Notes: generated from the sequence alone by a model not told the origin. A stretch of 64,000 nt of DNA from Sulfuricystis multivorans (GCF_003966565.1 NZ_AP018718.1:930001-994000); one strand, 5' to 3'. Shown: positions 43,440 to 54,707, numbered from the stretch's first letter. Numbers and translations are program-made.

Positions 43440-45617
43440 ATGAGCGCAAAAGCCCGCTTCATTCTGGCCGTGGTCATTCTGCTGTTGGTGATGACCGCGC
43501 CAGTGGCGCTGACGATGGCGATCGCCCTTCACGAGTTGCAGGGCGATGAGCGCGCCGCTTTTCTCGTCATGCTCAATCGCTGGTTGCCGATCGGTGCGAT
43601 GCTCGGCTTGCTCGCGCTGTTGCTCGCCGTCAATGGGTTGCGGCTCTTTTTCAAGCAATATGTGCTCGGCCTGTCGGCGCTTGCCGAGAAGATGCGGCTG
43701 ATGATCGAGGCCAACCGTGCCTACCGTATTCCACCCACCGGCGCGCCGGAAATCCGGGCATTGGCCGAGGCCGCGAATGCGCTGGCCGATGCGCGTGACG
43801 CCCTGCAGACCGATGTCGAGGCGCGCATCGCGGCCGCCAAGGCGGCCACCGAGGAGGAAAGAAACCGGCTTGCCGCATTGGTCGCCGATCTGCCAATGCC
43901 GGTGCTGGTCTGCAATCTCGACGGCCGCATCCTGCTTTACAACAATCATGCCCGCCTGCAGGTGAAAGCGCTGGTACCGGATGGCCATGCCGGTGGCGGC
44001 GTGATCGGTCTGGGGCGTTCGATCTACGGGGTGTTCGACCATTCGCTGATCGGCCATGCGTTGGAATCCCTGCAACATCGCCTGGAACGCGCGGGCAGCC
44101 GGCCGCTCGCCCACTTCATCACGACGACCCGCGCCGGACAGCTGATCCGCGTGCAAATGGCGCCGGTCCTGTCCTCTGCCGCTGCTCCGGATGAAGCAAA
44201 AGAAAAAGAGGTGCAGCGCAGCATTGCCGGCTATGTGCTGGTGATGGAAAACATCACCAAGCAGCTCGAAAGCGGGACGCACTGTGACCGCACCGTACAG
44301 GCGCTGACCGACGACACGCGCGCGGCGCTCACTGGAATCCGCGCCAGTTTGCAAGGACTGCGCGGCTGTGTTGCGATCGACGAGGTCGAAGCCATTGCCG
44401 ATGCCATCGAGGACGAGATCCAGATCCTCGCCGTGCGGCTCAACCAGTCCGCCCAGGAATATGCGAACACGCTGATCGGCCGCTGGCCGCTAGAAGACAT
44501 GCTGGGTGCCGATCTGATGACGGCGGTCGGTCGACGCATCGAAAAGCGGCTTGGACTCACGGCGAAGATCGACGACGTGGCGGATGATCTCTGGGTTCGC
44601 GTCGATAGTTATTCGCTCACCCAGGCGGTGACCTTCCTCGCCGCGAAGCTCACTGAAAGTTTCGCTGTCAGGCTGGTGCGTCTGCGGCTCGCCCGCGCCG
44701 GGCGTATGGCACGGCTGGAGCTGCATTGGGCCGGCACCGCGGTATCGACCGAAACGCTGCTGGGTTGGCAACTCGAACCGATGACCATCGCCGGGGAAAC
44801 CACACCGCTCACGTTGCGTGACGTCACCGACCGCCATGGCGGCCAGCTCTCCTGTGGCCGCAGCGCGGCGATCCAGCAATCTTTTTTCCGCATCGAGATT
44901 CCGGCTGCCAGGGAGCAGGAAAGCAGCGATGGCGTCGCGCTGATCCAGGTCGAGAGCCGGCCGGAGTTCTACGATTTCGATCTGTTCCATCGCGCCGGCG
45001 AGGATCGTACCAGCGACGATATGCCCCTTGCGGCGCTCACCTACACGGTCTTCGATACCGAGACCACGGGCATCGAGCCCTCCGCGGGTGACGAGATCAT
45101 CCAGATCGGCGCGGTGCGTATCGTCAATGGCCGGTTGTTGCGCCACGAGAACGTCGACCAGCTCATCGATCCGCAGCGTCCGTTGCGCCCCGAGAGCATT
45201 CCGATCCACGGCATCACCGAAGAGATGGTGCGCGGCCAGCCGACCATCGCCACCGTCCTGCCTCAGTTCCACCGCTTCTGCGAGGGAACCGTCCTGGTCG
45301 CGCACAACGCCGCCTTCGACATGCGTTTCCTGCAATTGAAGGAAGAGAAACTTGGCTTGCGCTTTACGCATCCGGTGCTCGATACGCTGCTATTGTCGGC
45401 GGTGATCCATCCGAACCAGGAGTCGCACAAACTCGAAGCGATCGCCGAACGGCTCGGCATCAAGATCATCGGCCGCCACACCGCGCTCGGCGATGCGATC
45501 GTCACCGCCGAGGTGTTCCTGCGCATGCTGCCGCTTTTGGCCGGCATGGGCATCCATACCCTGGGCCAAGCGCGCGCCGCGGCGGAGAAGACCTACTATG
45601 CCCGCGTCAAATATTGA
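43440..45617 (+). CDS. Membrane PAS/kinase-like protein fused to a DnaQ-type 3'-5' exonuclease
   Basis: This 725-residue fusion starts with two membrane helices (LAVVILLLVMTAPVALTMAIAL and LPIGAMLGLLALLLAVNGL), then a HAMP-like region, a PAS domain (ALVADLPMPVLVCNLDGRIL) and a histidine-kinase-like helical and ATPase-like part. No H-box or glycine-rich ATP motifs are recognisable there. The C-terminal part from about 530 is a complete DEDDh exonuclease: Asp539/Glu541 in FDTETTG, Asp627 in HNAAFDMRF, His680/Asp685 in HTALGDA. It may be a membrane-tethered nuclease controlled by a degenerate sensor. The ATG at 43440 lies 33 bases after tRNA-Thr. Confidence 0.9.
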   Translation: MSAKARFILAVVILLLVMTAPVALTMAIALHELQGDERAAFLVMLNRWLPIGAMLGLLALLLAVNGLRLFFKQYVLGLSALAEKMRLMIEANRAYRIPPTGAPEIRALAEAANALADARDALQTDVEARIAAAKAATEEERNRLAALVADLPMPVLVCNLDGRILLYNNHARLQVKALVPDGHAGGGVIGLGRSIYGVFDHSLIGHALESLQHRLERAGSRPLAHFITTTRAGQLIRVQMAPVLSSAAAPDEAKEKEVQRSIAGYVLVMENITKQLESGTHCDRTVQALTDDTRAALTGIRASLQGLRGCVAIDEVEAIADAIEDEIQILAVRLNQSAQEYANTLIGRWPLEDMLGADLMTAVGRRIEKRLGLTAKIDDVADDLWVRVDSYSLTQAVTFLAAKLTESFAVRLVRLRLARAGRMARLELHWAGTAVSTETLLGWQLEPMTIAGETTPLTLRDVTDRHGGQLSCGRSAAIQQSFFRIEIPAAREQESSDGVALIQVESRPEFYDFDLFHRAGEDRTSDDMPLAALTYTVFDTETTGIEPSAGDEIIQIGAVRIVNGRLLRHENVDQLIDPQRPLRPESIPIHGITEEMVRGQPTIATVLPQFHRFCEGTVLVAHNAAFDMRFLQLKEEKLGLRFTHPVLDTLLLSAVIHPNQESHKLEAIAERLGIKIIGRHTALGDAIVTAEVFLRMLPLLAGMGIHTLGQARAAAEKTYYARVKY

Positions 45618-45635
45618 GGAAGCGCTCGCTGAGGG

Positions 45636-46721
45636 TCATTGCGCAGCACTGGCGCGAATCGCCGCAGCCGCGCGGCGATAAAACTCCAGGGCCTGATGGC
45701 GCTCGCCGGCCGCTTCCGCGGCGCGGGCGCGTTCGAGCCATTGATCGGCGCTGGCGTCCTCGCTTTCCGCATAGCGGATCGTGAGCGACTGTTTTTCCGG
45801 CGCGTTTCGTTTGGCGCGAATGACGAGCGCTTTGGGTGTCTTCGCTCCCGCGTCGGTCTTTCCGGCGGGGGGCGTCTTGTCGGCGCCGACTTTGCGCGGC
45901 GCTTGCAGGGCTTTCAGTTCCTCCCAGGCTTGGCGGTAGATCAGGAGTGCTTCGTCACGCTTGCCAGCCATCTCGGCCAGGCGCGCCTTGCGCAGCAGCT
46001 CATCGACCCGATCGGGTGCCTGAAGCGAACGCACGGGCGGCGCGGGCGGATTTTCCGCGGCCTGGCGCGCCAGTGCGGCGAAGTTCTCGGTGCTGGTGAA
46101 GAGCTTGGCGATGTCGTAGTTGCCCTGTCGCATCGCCCAGGCGACGGCATCATCGCCATAATCGTTCTTGAGCGCGGGGTTTGCGCCGGCATCGATCAAG
46201 CGCTGGGCGATGCTTGCATGCCCTTCGCGCGCGGCCATCATCACCACCGTCGAGCCATTGGTCGAGCGTGCATTGACCTCGGCGCCGGCGGCGAGCAGGT
46301 CTTCGACCACGCGGGCATGGCCGGCGAAGGCCGCATAGTGCAGTGCCGTCCAGACGCGCTCTTTCCCAGGATTGGGGCGGGCGCCATGAGCGAGCAGCCA
46401 GCGCACCGCTTCCTGGCGGTTCTTCCATGCCGCGAGCATCAGCGCGGTTTCGCCGAAGCGGTTGGCGCGGTCGATGTCGGCGCCGCGAGCGAGGAATAGT
46501 TCCATCAGCGGGATATTGCCTTCCCAGGCGCCGATCATCAGGCCGGTGCCGATCAGCTGACCCTCGAAATTTGGGTCCAGTCCCTCATCGAGCCAGGCCG
46601 CGGCCTGCTGGATGTCGCCCAATTCGAGCGCAGCGGAAAATCGCGCTGGGTCGGGCAGCTCGGCAAAAGCGGTTGATAGCGGCAGCAGGAGCGCAAAGAG
46701 GGGAGGAAGCCAGCGTTTCAT
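45636..46721 (-). CDS. Secreted ankyrin-repeat protein
   Basis: This 361-residue protein has a Sec signal peptide (MKRWLPPLFALLLPLSTAFA). About five ankyrin repeats cover residues 25-215, with clear units such as FGETALMLAAWKNRQEAVRWLL and VWTALHYAAFAGHARVVEDLL. The C-terminal part has two short TPR-like helical segments (ARLAEMAGKRDEALLIYRQA and ARAAEAAGERHQALEFYRRA). It is periplasmic by prediction and is likely to mediate protein contacts. It is divergent from the TonB-like gene with 36 bases between. Its start at 46721 has only a weak ribosome site. Confidence 0.88.
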   Translation of the reverse strand: MKRWLPPLFALLLPLSTAFAELPDPARFSAALELGDIQQAAAWLDEGLDPNFEGQLIGTGLMIGAWEGNIPLMELFLARGADIDRANRFGETALMLAAWKNRQEAVRWLLAHGARPNPGKERVWTALHYAAFAGHARVVEDLLAAGAEVNARSTNGSTVVMMAAREGHASIAQRLIDAGANPALKNDYGDDAVAWAMRQGNYDIAKLFTSTENFAALARQAAENPPAPPVRSLQAPDRVDELLRKARLAEMAGKRDEALLIYRQAWEELKALQAPRKVGADKTPPAGKTDAGAKTPKALVIRAKRNAPEKQSLTIRYAESEDASADQWLERARAAEAAGERHQALEFYRRAAAAIRASAAQ

Positions 46722-46757
46722 CGCCAGCAGTTTAACCGCTGGGGTAGCATTCACCGC

Positions 46758-47312
46758 ATGATGGCGGCGACGATCGGGTGTCGGGATTCGGCAGGTGGCC
46801 GGATGGGGCTGGCGCTGTTGATCAGTCTTGTCCTGCACGGGGTGCTGTTGTTTCCTTGGCGCGCACCGCGTATGCCAAGGCCTGTTTCCGCGCTCGAGGT
46901 GACCCTGCCGCCGCTTGCCATGCCCGAGCCGGTCGCGCAGCTCATGTCCGCCGCGCCGGAAGCGACCCAGGATGCCATCGTGCCCGCTTCGGCCAAAGCT
47001 GCCGTTGCGCCAGCGCCGACTGTCGGCCCGGTAAAGCCGCAGCCTTTGAAAGGGCGTGCGCTGTCCGCCGCGCTGGCAGCATTGACGCAGGAGGAGTTCT
47101 ATCCGCGCGCGGCGATCGAGCAGGGGCTGGAAGGGCGTGTCGTGCTGCTCCTGACACTCGACGAGGGCGGCCGTGTCACCCGCATCGAGCTGGCGAGTTC
47201 GTCGGGACATGCGCTGCTCGATGAGGCGGCCGTGCAGGCGGCAAGCCGCGTCGGGCGCCTGGCCGGCGGGCATCGCCAGGTGCTGCTGCCCGTGGAGTTT
47301 CGCCTCGAATGA
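46758..47312 (+). CDS. TonB-like energy transducer
   Basis: This 184-residue protein has an N-terminal anchor helix (MGLALLISLVLHGVLLFPW), a Pro/Ala-rich periplasmic linker, and a TonB C-terminal domain (EEFYPRAAIEQGLEGRVVL and SSSGHALLDEAAVQAA). No exbB or exbD is adjacent, so partners must lie elsewhere, or the protein is a TonB-fold envelope protein with another use. The stop codon overlaps the next start (ATGA). Two adjacent ATG codons (46758 and 46761) are possible starts. Confidence 0.88.
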   Translation: MMAATIGCRDSAGGRMGLALLISLVLHGVLLFPWRAPRMPRPVSALEVTLPPLAMPEPVAQLMSAAPEATQDAIVPASAKAAVAPAPTVGPVKPQPLKGRALSAALAALTQEEFYPRAAIEQGLEGRVVLLLTLDEGGRVTRIELASSSGHALLDEAAVQAASRVGRLAGGHRQVLLPVEFRLE

Positions 47313-47602
47313 AGGCCATCTCCCTTCATGCCGCCGTACCGGAGAAGCCTGCCGTCGGCGCCCCTTGCAATGGCTGCGGGGTCTGCTGTGCGCTGTTTCC
47401 CTGTCCGCTCTCGCGTCTTTTGCTGCGGCATCGCGAGGGCCCCTGCCCGGCGCTGACCTGGCAAGAGACGCGCTATGTCTGTGGCCTGGTCGTCGCGCCG
47501 ACGGGGTTTGCCCGCTGGCTGCCGCGTCGTCTCGTGCGGCGCTGGATCGGTGTTGGCATCGGTTGCGATTGCGATGCCGAAGTCAGCGACGATGTTTTAT
47601 AG
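47309..47602 (+). CDS. Small cysteine-cluster protein (YkgJ-like)
   Basis: This 97-residue protein has a striking cysteine pattern, CNGCGVCCALFPCP near residues 20-33, with further cysteines in GPCPALTW, YVCGLV and GCDCD. It resembles the YkgJ/UPF0153-type iron-sulfur or zinc cluster family. No signal peptide is visible. Translation is coupled to the TonB-like gene by a 4-base overlap. A role in metal handling linked to TonB is conceivable but not shown by the sequence. Confidence 0.75.
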   Translation: MKAISLHAAVPEKPAVGAPCNGCGVCCALFPCPLSRLLLRHREGPCPALTWQETRYVCGLVVAPTGFARWLPRRLVRRWIGVGIGCDCDAEVSDDVL

Positions 47603-47611
47603 TCACTGGCA

Positions 47612-48589
47612 ATGCTCGCCTACCTGATCCGCCGCCTGCTTTACGCCTTGCCGATCCTGATCGGCGTCAATGTCATCACCTTTGCGCTGTTTTTCATCGT
47701 CAACACCCCGGACGACATGGCGCGCATGCAGCTCGGCGTCAAGCGTGTCACGCCGGAAGCGATCGAGAAATGGAAGGCCGAGCGCGGTTACGACTTGCCG
47801 CTGTTTTGGAATGCCCAGGCGCTAGGCGCCGAAAAGCTCACCCGCACGATCTTTTTCACCAAGTCGGTGAGGATGTTCGTGCTCGATTTCGGCCGCGCCG
47901 ACGATGGCCGCGACATTGCGCGCGAGATCGGCCAGCGCATGGGGCCGAGTCTCGCGGTGGCGGTGCCGGTGTTCGTGCTGGGGCTGATTGCGGCGATTTC
48001 GTTCGCGCTCTTGCTCGTTTATTTTCGCGCCACCTATCTCGATTTCGCCGGCGTCGTGTTGTGCGTGGCGATGATGTCGGTCTCCAGCCTCTTCTACATC
48101 ATCGGCGGCCAGTGGCTCGTTGCCAAGGTCTGGCATCTGGTGCCGATCTCCGGCTACGCCGAGGGGCTGTCGGCGACGAAGTTCATCGTCTTGCCGGTGA
48201 TCATCAGCGTGCTCGCCGGCTTGGGTGCCTCATCCCGCTGGTATCGGACGATCTTTCTCGAAGAGGCGAACAAGGATTACGTGCGCACCGCGCGCGCCAA
48301 GGGCTTGTCGGAGCGCGTCGTGCTGTTTCGCCACGTGCTGAGGAACGCCCTGATCCCGATCCTCACCGGCGCGGTGGTGCTGATTCCATCGCTGTTCATG
48401 GGCAGTCTCTTGATCGAGGCGTTCTTCGGCATTCCGGGCCTGGGCAGCTACACGATCGATGCGATCAACGCGCAGGACTTCGCCGTCGTGCGCGCGATGG
48501 TATTCATCGGCTCGGTGCTCTACATCGTCGGCCTGCTGCTCACCGACATTTCCTACACGCTCGCCGATCCGCGCATCCGCCTGCAATGA
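47612..48589 (+). CDS. Peptide ABC transporter permease (YejB/DppB type)
   Basis: This 325-residue inner-membrane permease has six helices. The binding-protein-dependent transport motif reads EEANKDYVRTARAKGLSE, coupling to the ATPase. The start LAYLIRRLLYALPILIGVNVITFALFF is typical of the DppB/OppB/YejB group. The periplasmic loop is large, as in YejB. The next permease gene overlaps by 4 bases (ATGA), and no solute-binding protein gene is nearby. Confidence 0.92.
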   Translation: MLAYLIRRLLYALPILIGVNVITFALFFIVNTPDDMARMQLGVKRVTPEAIEKWKAERGYDLPLFWNAQALGAEKLTRTIFFTKSVRMFVLDFGRADDGRDIAREIGQRMGPSLAVAVPVFVLGLIAAISFALLLVYFRATYLDFAGVVLCVAMMSVSSLFYIIGGQWLVAKVWHLVPISGYAEGLSATKFIVLPVIISVLAGLGASSRWYRTIFLEEANKDYVRTARAKGLSERVVLFRHVLRNALIPILTGAVVLIPSLFMGSLLIEAFFGIPGLGSYTIDAINAQDFAVVRAMVFIGSVLYIVGLLLTDISYTLADPRIRLQ

Positions 48590-49913
48590 AGTTCGTCCTG
48601 CTCGTCTCGGATGCGCTGTTCTTCCTGCTCGTTCTGGCGGCGATCATCGGCGGGCTTTGGGCGCGTCGCGTCGAGCACCTGCGGGCGAGTTGGCGGCGCG
48701 TCGGCCAAAACCGTGTGGCGATGGCGGCGGCGACGCTGCTCGTGGCCTTCACCGCCGTTGCGCTGCTGGATTCGGTGCACTATCGCGAGCGGTTGCCGGG
48801 GGAGGGCGAGAACTATGCCGTGGAGGTGCGATCATTGCTCGATGGGCTGCTTGCCGACCTGCGCACGCGCACCGAGAAGACCTACTCGGCGCCGCTTTCC
48901 ACACACTCCTTCGCCAAGGAAACCATCGAGGGCGAGGGGCGCGACTTCCCGCGCCTCAAATTCGGCGGCGCGCATCTGGGTGAGAATCTCTCCCGCCACG
49001 GCGCGGATATCCGCTTGCGCATCCTCAAAGGACTGGGCGCCGGCGTGCTCGTCTGGCTGACGCTGTGGCTCGTCGGCGCACCGTGGCGGGCGAAGGTGCC
49101 GCATCTGGCTTGGGATGCCGTGTTCCTCACCTTGCTGGTGCTTTGCCTCATGGCCGGCCCCGTCGCCGTACTGGCACAGGGCTATCATGTGTTCGGCACC
49201 GACAAGGTGGGGCAGGACGTGCTCTATCTGACGCTGAAGAGCATCCGTACCGGCCTGTTGATCGGCACGCTCACCACGCTGATCATGCTGCCGGCGGCGA
49301 TTTTTTTCGGCATCCTCGCCGGCTACGCGGGCGGCTGGATCGACGATGTGATCCAGTATCTCTACACGACGCTCAACTCCATACCCGGTGTGCTCCTGAT
49401 CGCCGCCGCGGTGCTGATGATGCAGGTGGTGATCGACACCCATCCGGAATGGTTCGCGACCAGCGCCGAGCGCGCCGACGCACGGCTGATCGCCTTGTGC
49501 GCGATTCTCGGCTTGACCAGCTGGACGGGGCTGTGCCGGCTGCTGCGTGGTGAGACCCTGAAGCTGCGCGAGCTGGAATACGTGCAGGCGGCGCGCGCGC
49601 TCGGGGTATCTGGCCTGCGCATCCTGGCGCGCCACATCCTGCCGAACGTGATGCACATCGTGATGATCGCGATCGTGATGGATTTCTCGGGACTGGTGCT
49701 CGCCGAGGCTGTGCTGTCCTATGTCGGCATCGGCGTCGATCCGAACACGATCAGCTTCGGCACGATGATCAACGCCGCGCGCATGGAGCTCGCGCGCGAG
49801 CCGATGGTCTGGTGGTCCTTGGCTGCCGCCTTCGTCTTCATGTTCGTGCTGGTGCTCGCGGCGAATCTGTTCGCCGACGTGGTGCGCGACGCTTTCGACC
49901 CGCGGGCGGTGCG

Positions 49914-49917
<4 letters not shown>
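48586..49917 (+). CDS. Peptide ABC transporter permease (YejE/DppC type)
   Basis: This 443-residue second permease has an unusually long N-terminal region, with two helices and about 90 periplasmic residues, before GYHVFGTDKVGQDVLYLTLK, the classic DppC/YejE entry. The EAA loop reads LEYVQAARALGVSG. The C-terminus DVVRDAFDPR is a family hallmark. The start at 48586 overlaps the YejB-like stop codon. The reading frame is open far upstream, but that part is antiparallel to real genes and is not coding. The ATPase gene overlaps its stop codon. Confidence 0.92.
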
Positions 49918-51824
<1,907 letters not shown>

Positions 51825-51825
51825 A

Positions 51826-52058
51826 CCTAAAAACCTCAGTTGGACGCGCCCGATGGTGCGTGCCGGCGGGCGGATGGCGCGACGCGACGACGCCGCAGGC
51901 TCATGCCTGCAAGGAGGAGCAACAAAGCCAGGCGCGCGCCGGGGCGCGCCAGGGGGTGCGTAGCGGGGTCACCGACTCGGTGAGCGGGGAAAGTGTGGCA
52001 AGCTCTGATTCTCAAAGGCATTTTTTGCTTACAGAAGCGGTCAACTGGGGTTTTTAGG
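51826..52058. mobile_element. 233-bp MITE-like element, copy 2
   Basis: This copy has the same length and ends as copy 1 (CCTAAAAACCTCAGTTG and CAACTGGGGTTTTTAGG). A perfect TTGAA duplication flanks it at 51821-51825 and 52059-52063. The first 110 or so bases are almost identical to copy 1, while the last 60 have diverged. Hairpin arms are kept despite base changes. It separates two convergent genes and supplies the last five sense codons and the stop codon of mltD. Confidence 0.88.
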
Positions 52059-53486
52059 TTGAAGCTTTTTCTTGGTCGTCCGGGCATTGGGTGGCGTTTT
52101 CGTTTTCGCTCTCACGGCTGGTTTCGCGCTTGGCTTGACCGTCACCGTGGGTTTCCCCTTGAACCTGGCCGCCACTGTTTTGCCTTTGCGGCTCGGCGTG
52201 GCGCTTTCCTTCGGTAGCGGCGGAGGTTCGGGCAGCGCATGGGCGAGGTTTTCTGCCGCCTGGCTGCCAGGACGGGGGATGAGCAGGGTGAAGCCGGGAT
52301 GGATTCTGACGCGCGGCGTAATCCCGTTGATCTGCCGCAACCGCGCCTCGCTGAGCTTGAAACGGGCGGCGACCTTGGCGATCGTCTCGCCGCGCTTGAG
52401 CGTATGAGTCTTCCAGTTCGACAGCGGCTTGTCTTCGGCCTCGTAACGCTCCAGATTGGTGAGGAAGGTGCCGATCTTTTCCACGGGAAGCAGCAGTTCC
52501 TCGCCGGCCTGATTGCCATCGATGACGGGACGATGGTAAGCCGGGTTCAAGGCGACGAACTCCTCGACCGATATCCCAGCGAGGTGCGCGGCGAGCGCGA
52601 CATCGATGCGCGCCGGCTTCGCGACCGTTTCGAAATAAGGCCGATTGGGGATCGGCGGCAAATAGATACCGAACAGCTCGGGTTGCGCGACGATGTTCTT
52701 CAGTGCTTGCAGTTTCGGCACATAGTTGCGGGTCTCGGCGGGCATCGTCAGGCTCGAATAGTCCGTGGGCAGACCCTTGGCCTGGTTTTTTGCGATCGCC
52801 CGGCCGACGGCGCCTTCACCCCAGTTGTAGGAAGCCAGCGCGAGATGCCAGTCACCGTGCATTTCATAGATTTTTTGCAGATAGGTCAGCGCCGCATCCG
52901 TCGAGGCGATGATGTCGCGACGCTCATCGGCCCACCAGTTCTGGTCGAGGTTGTAGGTCTTGCCGGTCGAGGGAATGAACTGCCACAGTCCCATCGCTCG
53001 CGCCCTCGATACGGCTCGCGGATTGAAGGCGCTCTCGACCATCGGCAAGAGGGCAAGCTCGGTGGGCATGCCGCGTGTTTCCAGCTCCTCGACGATGTGG
53101 TAGAGATAACGCCGGCCACGCTCGAAGATGCGCCGCAGCATTTCCGGGCGGTTCAGATACCAGGATTGATGCTCGGCGACGAGCGGATCGTGCAGATCGG
53201 GCATGCCGAAGCCGCGGCGGATGCGCTGCCAGAGATCCTCGGGGGGGGCGGTCAGGTCGATGAGCGGCGGTGGAGTGTTTTCAGTGATGATTTGTTTGGG
53301 CAGTGCAGAGGCAGGCAATTCTGGCGCGGCGGCAGCGCCGGGTTCAGAAATGGTCTGGGGCGGCGAAGGCTGCACGGCCGCTTCGGCCGAGCGGTCGGGT
53401 TTTTGCGCAACACTGCCGGGTAGTGTTGCGCAGCCGCCGGCGAGCACGACCAGCACGAGCACGGTAAGGCGCAAAATGAGGTTCAT
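52041..53486 (-). CDS. mltD: Membrane-bound lytic murein transglycosylase D (LysM)
   Basis: This 481-residue MltD-type lytic transglycosylase has an N-terminal lipoprotein-like signal with Cys19 (VLAGGC, a slightly unusual lipobox). The SLT domain has catalytic Glu151 in LPMVESAFNP, followed by AMGLWQFIPSTGKTYNL and ALASYNWGEGAVGRA. One LysM repeat lies at about 370-415 (THTLKRGETIAKVAARFKL). The C-terminal tail is very basic, Lys/Pro/Thr-rich, and its last residues PKNPS and the stop codon come from the inserted element. It cleaves peptidoglycan at the outer or inner periplasmic face. Confidence 0.93.
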   Translation of the reverse strand: MNLILRLTVLVLVVLAGGCATLPGSVAQKPDRSAEAAVQPSPPQTISEPGAAAAPELPASALPKQIITENTPPPLIDLTAPPEDLWQRIRRGFGMPDLHDPLVAEHQSWYLNRPEMLRRIFERGRRYLYHIVEELETRGMPTELALLPMVESAFNPRAVSRARAMGLWQFIPSTGKTYNLDQNWWADERRDIIASTDAALTYLQKIYEMHGDWHLALASYNWGEGAVGRAIAKNQAKGLPTDYSSLTMPAETRNYVPKLQALKNIVAQPELFGIYLPPIPNRPYFETVAKPARIDVALAAHLAGISVEEFVALNPAYHRPVIDGNQAGEELLLPVEKIGTFLTNLERYEAEDKPLSNWKTHTLKRGETIAKVAARFKLSEARLRQINGITPRVRIHPGFTLLIPRPGSQAAENLAHALPEPPPLPKESATPSRKGKTVAARFKGKPTVTVKPSAKPAVRAKTKTPPNARTTKKKLQPKNPS

Positions 53487-53603
53487 CGGATGCCCGTTTC
53501 GGAAAAGGGGGGCAGTTTAACCCTTCGCATCGAGCGGGCAATCATGGCGAAGCATATGTCTGCGGAAAACCACAATGGCGCATGGCATTCGGAAAGCGCT
53601 AAC

Positions 53604-53631
53604 TTGACAAGCCAAGAAAGCAGGATCGTAT
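53604..53631 (+). promoter_or_regulatory. Candidate promoter of the TRAP operon
   Basis: A perfect TTGACA (53604-53609) is followed after 16 bases by a weak TCGTAT (53626-53631), about 47 bases before the dctP start. The remainder of the 190-base gap after mltD shows nothing else convincing. Confidence 0.45.
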
Positions 53632-53677
53632 CCATGCGGCTTGGCCGCTTCATCGAATGGTTCCAAGGAGACGAGAA

Positions 53678-54682
53678 ATGAAACTACGCACGCTCATGAT
53701 GGGCCTCATCGCCGCCACATTCGCCTGCACGGCGCTGGCGGATCAGCCGATCGTCATCAAGTTCAGCCATGTCGTGGCCACCGACACACCGAAAGGCAAG
53801 GGGGCCGAGTTCTTCAAACAGAAGGCCGAGGAACTCACCAAGGGGCGCGTCAAGGTCGAGGTCTATCCGAACAGCACGCTCTACAAGGACAAGGAAGAAA
53901 TGGAGGCCCTCCAGCTGGGCGCCGTGCAGATGCTCGCGCCGTCGCTCGCCAAGTTCGGCCCCTTGGGCGTCAAGGAATTCGAGCTCTTCGATCTGCCGTT
54001 CATCTTCGACAATTACGGGGAGTTGCACAAGGTCACCACCGGACCGGTCGGCAAGTCGCTGCTGAAGAAACTCGAGTCGAAGGGCATCCTCGGCTTGGCC
54101 TACTGGGACAACGGCTTCAAGGTGATGAGCGCGAACAAGCCGCTGCGCATGCCAGAAGACTTCAAGGGGCTGAAAATGCGCATCCAGTCCTCGAACGTGC
54201 TGGATGCCCAGATGCGCGCGCTCGGCGCCTTGCCGCAGAAGATGGCCTTCTCCGAGGTCTATCAGGCATTGCAGACCGGTGTGGTCGATGGCACCGAGAA
54301 CCCGCCGTCGAACCTCTACACGCAGAAGATGCACGAGGTGCAGAAGTATGTGACGCTCTCCGACCACGGCTATCTCGGCTATGCGGTGATCGTCAACAAG
54401 AAATTCTGGGACGGCCTGCCAGCGGACATCCGCAAGGCGCTCGAAGACGCGATGGAACAGGCGACCCGTTATGCCAACCAAATCGCCAAGGTCGAGAACG
54501 ACCAGGCCCTCGAGGCCGTCCGGAAGTCTGGCAAGAGCGAGATCATCACCCTGACGCCGGAGCAGAAAAAAGCCTGGAAAAAGGCCCTCGTCAAAGTGCA
54601 TGAGCAGATGGCCGACCGTATCGGCAAGGAGCTGATCCAGTCGGTGTATCAGGAAACCGGCTTCGATCCGCACAAGCTTTGA
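53678..54682 (+). CDS. dctP: TRAP transporter solute-binding protein DctP
   Basis: This 334-residue periplasmic receptor has signal peptide LRTLMMGLIAATFACTALA. The DctP family traits are IKFSHVVATDTPKGKGAEFF, the region with the carboxylate-binding arginine KGLKMRIQSSNV, and EVYQALQTGVVDGTENP. The ligand is probably a C4-dicarboxylate or another organic acid; the exact compound cannot be told. AAGGAG stands upstream of the ATG. A hairpin lies between this gene and dctQ. Confidence 0.94.
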   Translation: MKLRTLMMGLIAATFACTALADQPIVIKFSHVVATDTPKGKGAEFFKQKAEELTKGRVKVEVYPNSTLYKDKEEMEALQLGAVQMLAPSLAKFGPLGVKEFELFDLPFIFDNYGELHKVTTGPVGKSLLKKLESKGILGLAYWDNGFKVMSANKPLRMPEDFKGLKMRIQSSNVLDAQMRALGALPQKMAFSEVYQALQTGVVDGTENPPSNLYTQKMHEVQKYVTLSDHGYLGYAVIVNKKFWDGLPADIRKALEDAMEQATRYANQIAKVENDQALEAVRKSGKSEIITLTPEQKKAWKKALVKVHEQMADRIGKELIQSVYQETGFDPHKL

Positions 54683-54707
54683 TTTCTTTGCTGCGTTAGC
54701 GCGAACG

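Noticed and set aside
47173-48585. A long in-frame upstream extension of the YejE-like gene
   Set aside because: The extension overlaps three genes in other frames. The ATG at 48586 has the same ATGA overlap as its neighbours, and the upstream translation is Arg/Ala-rich and lacks motifs.
51836-52087. A minus-strand frame shared by both copies of the 233-bp element
   Set aside because: The differences between copies change amino acids freely while preserving hairpins, and no ribosome site is seen, so a protein is unlikely.
53490-53681. A 63-codon open frame before dctP
   Set aside because: It covers the dctP promoter and ribosome site, has no ribosome site of its own, and its product has no recognisable features.
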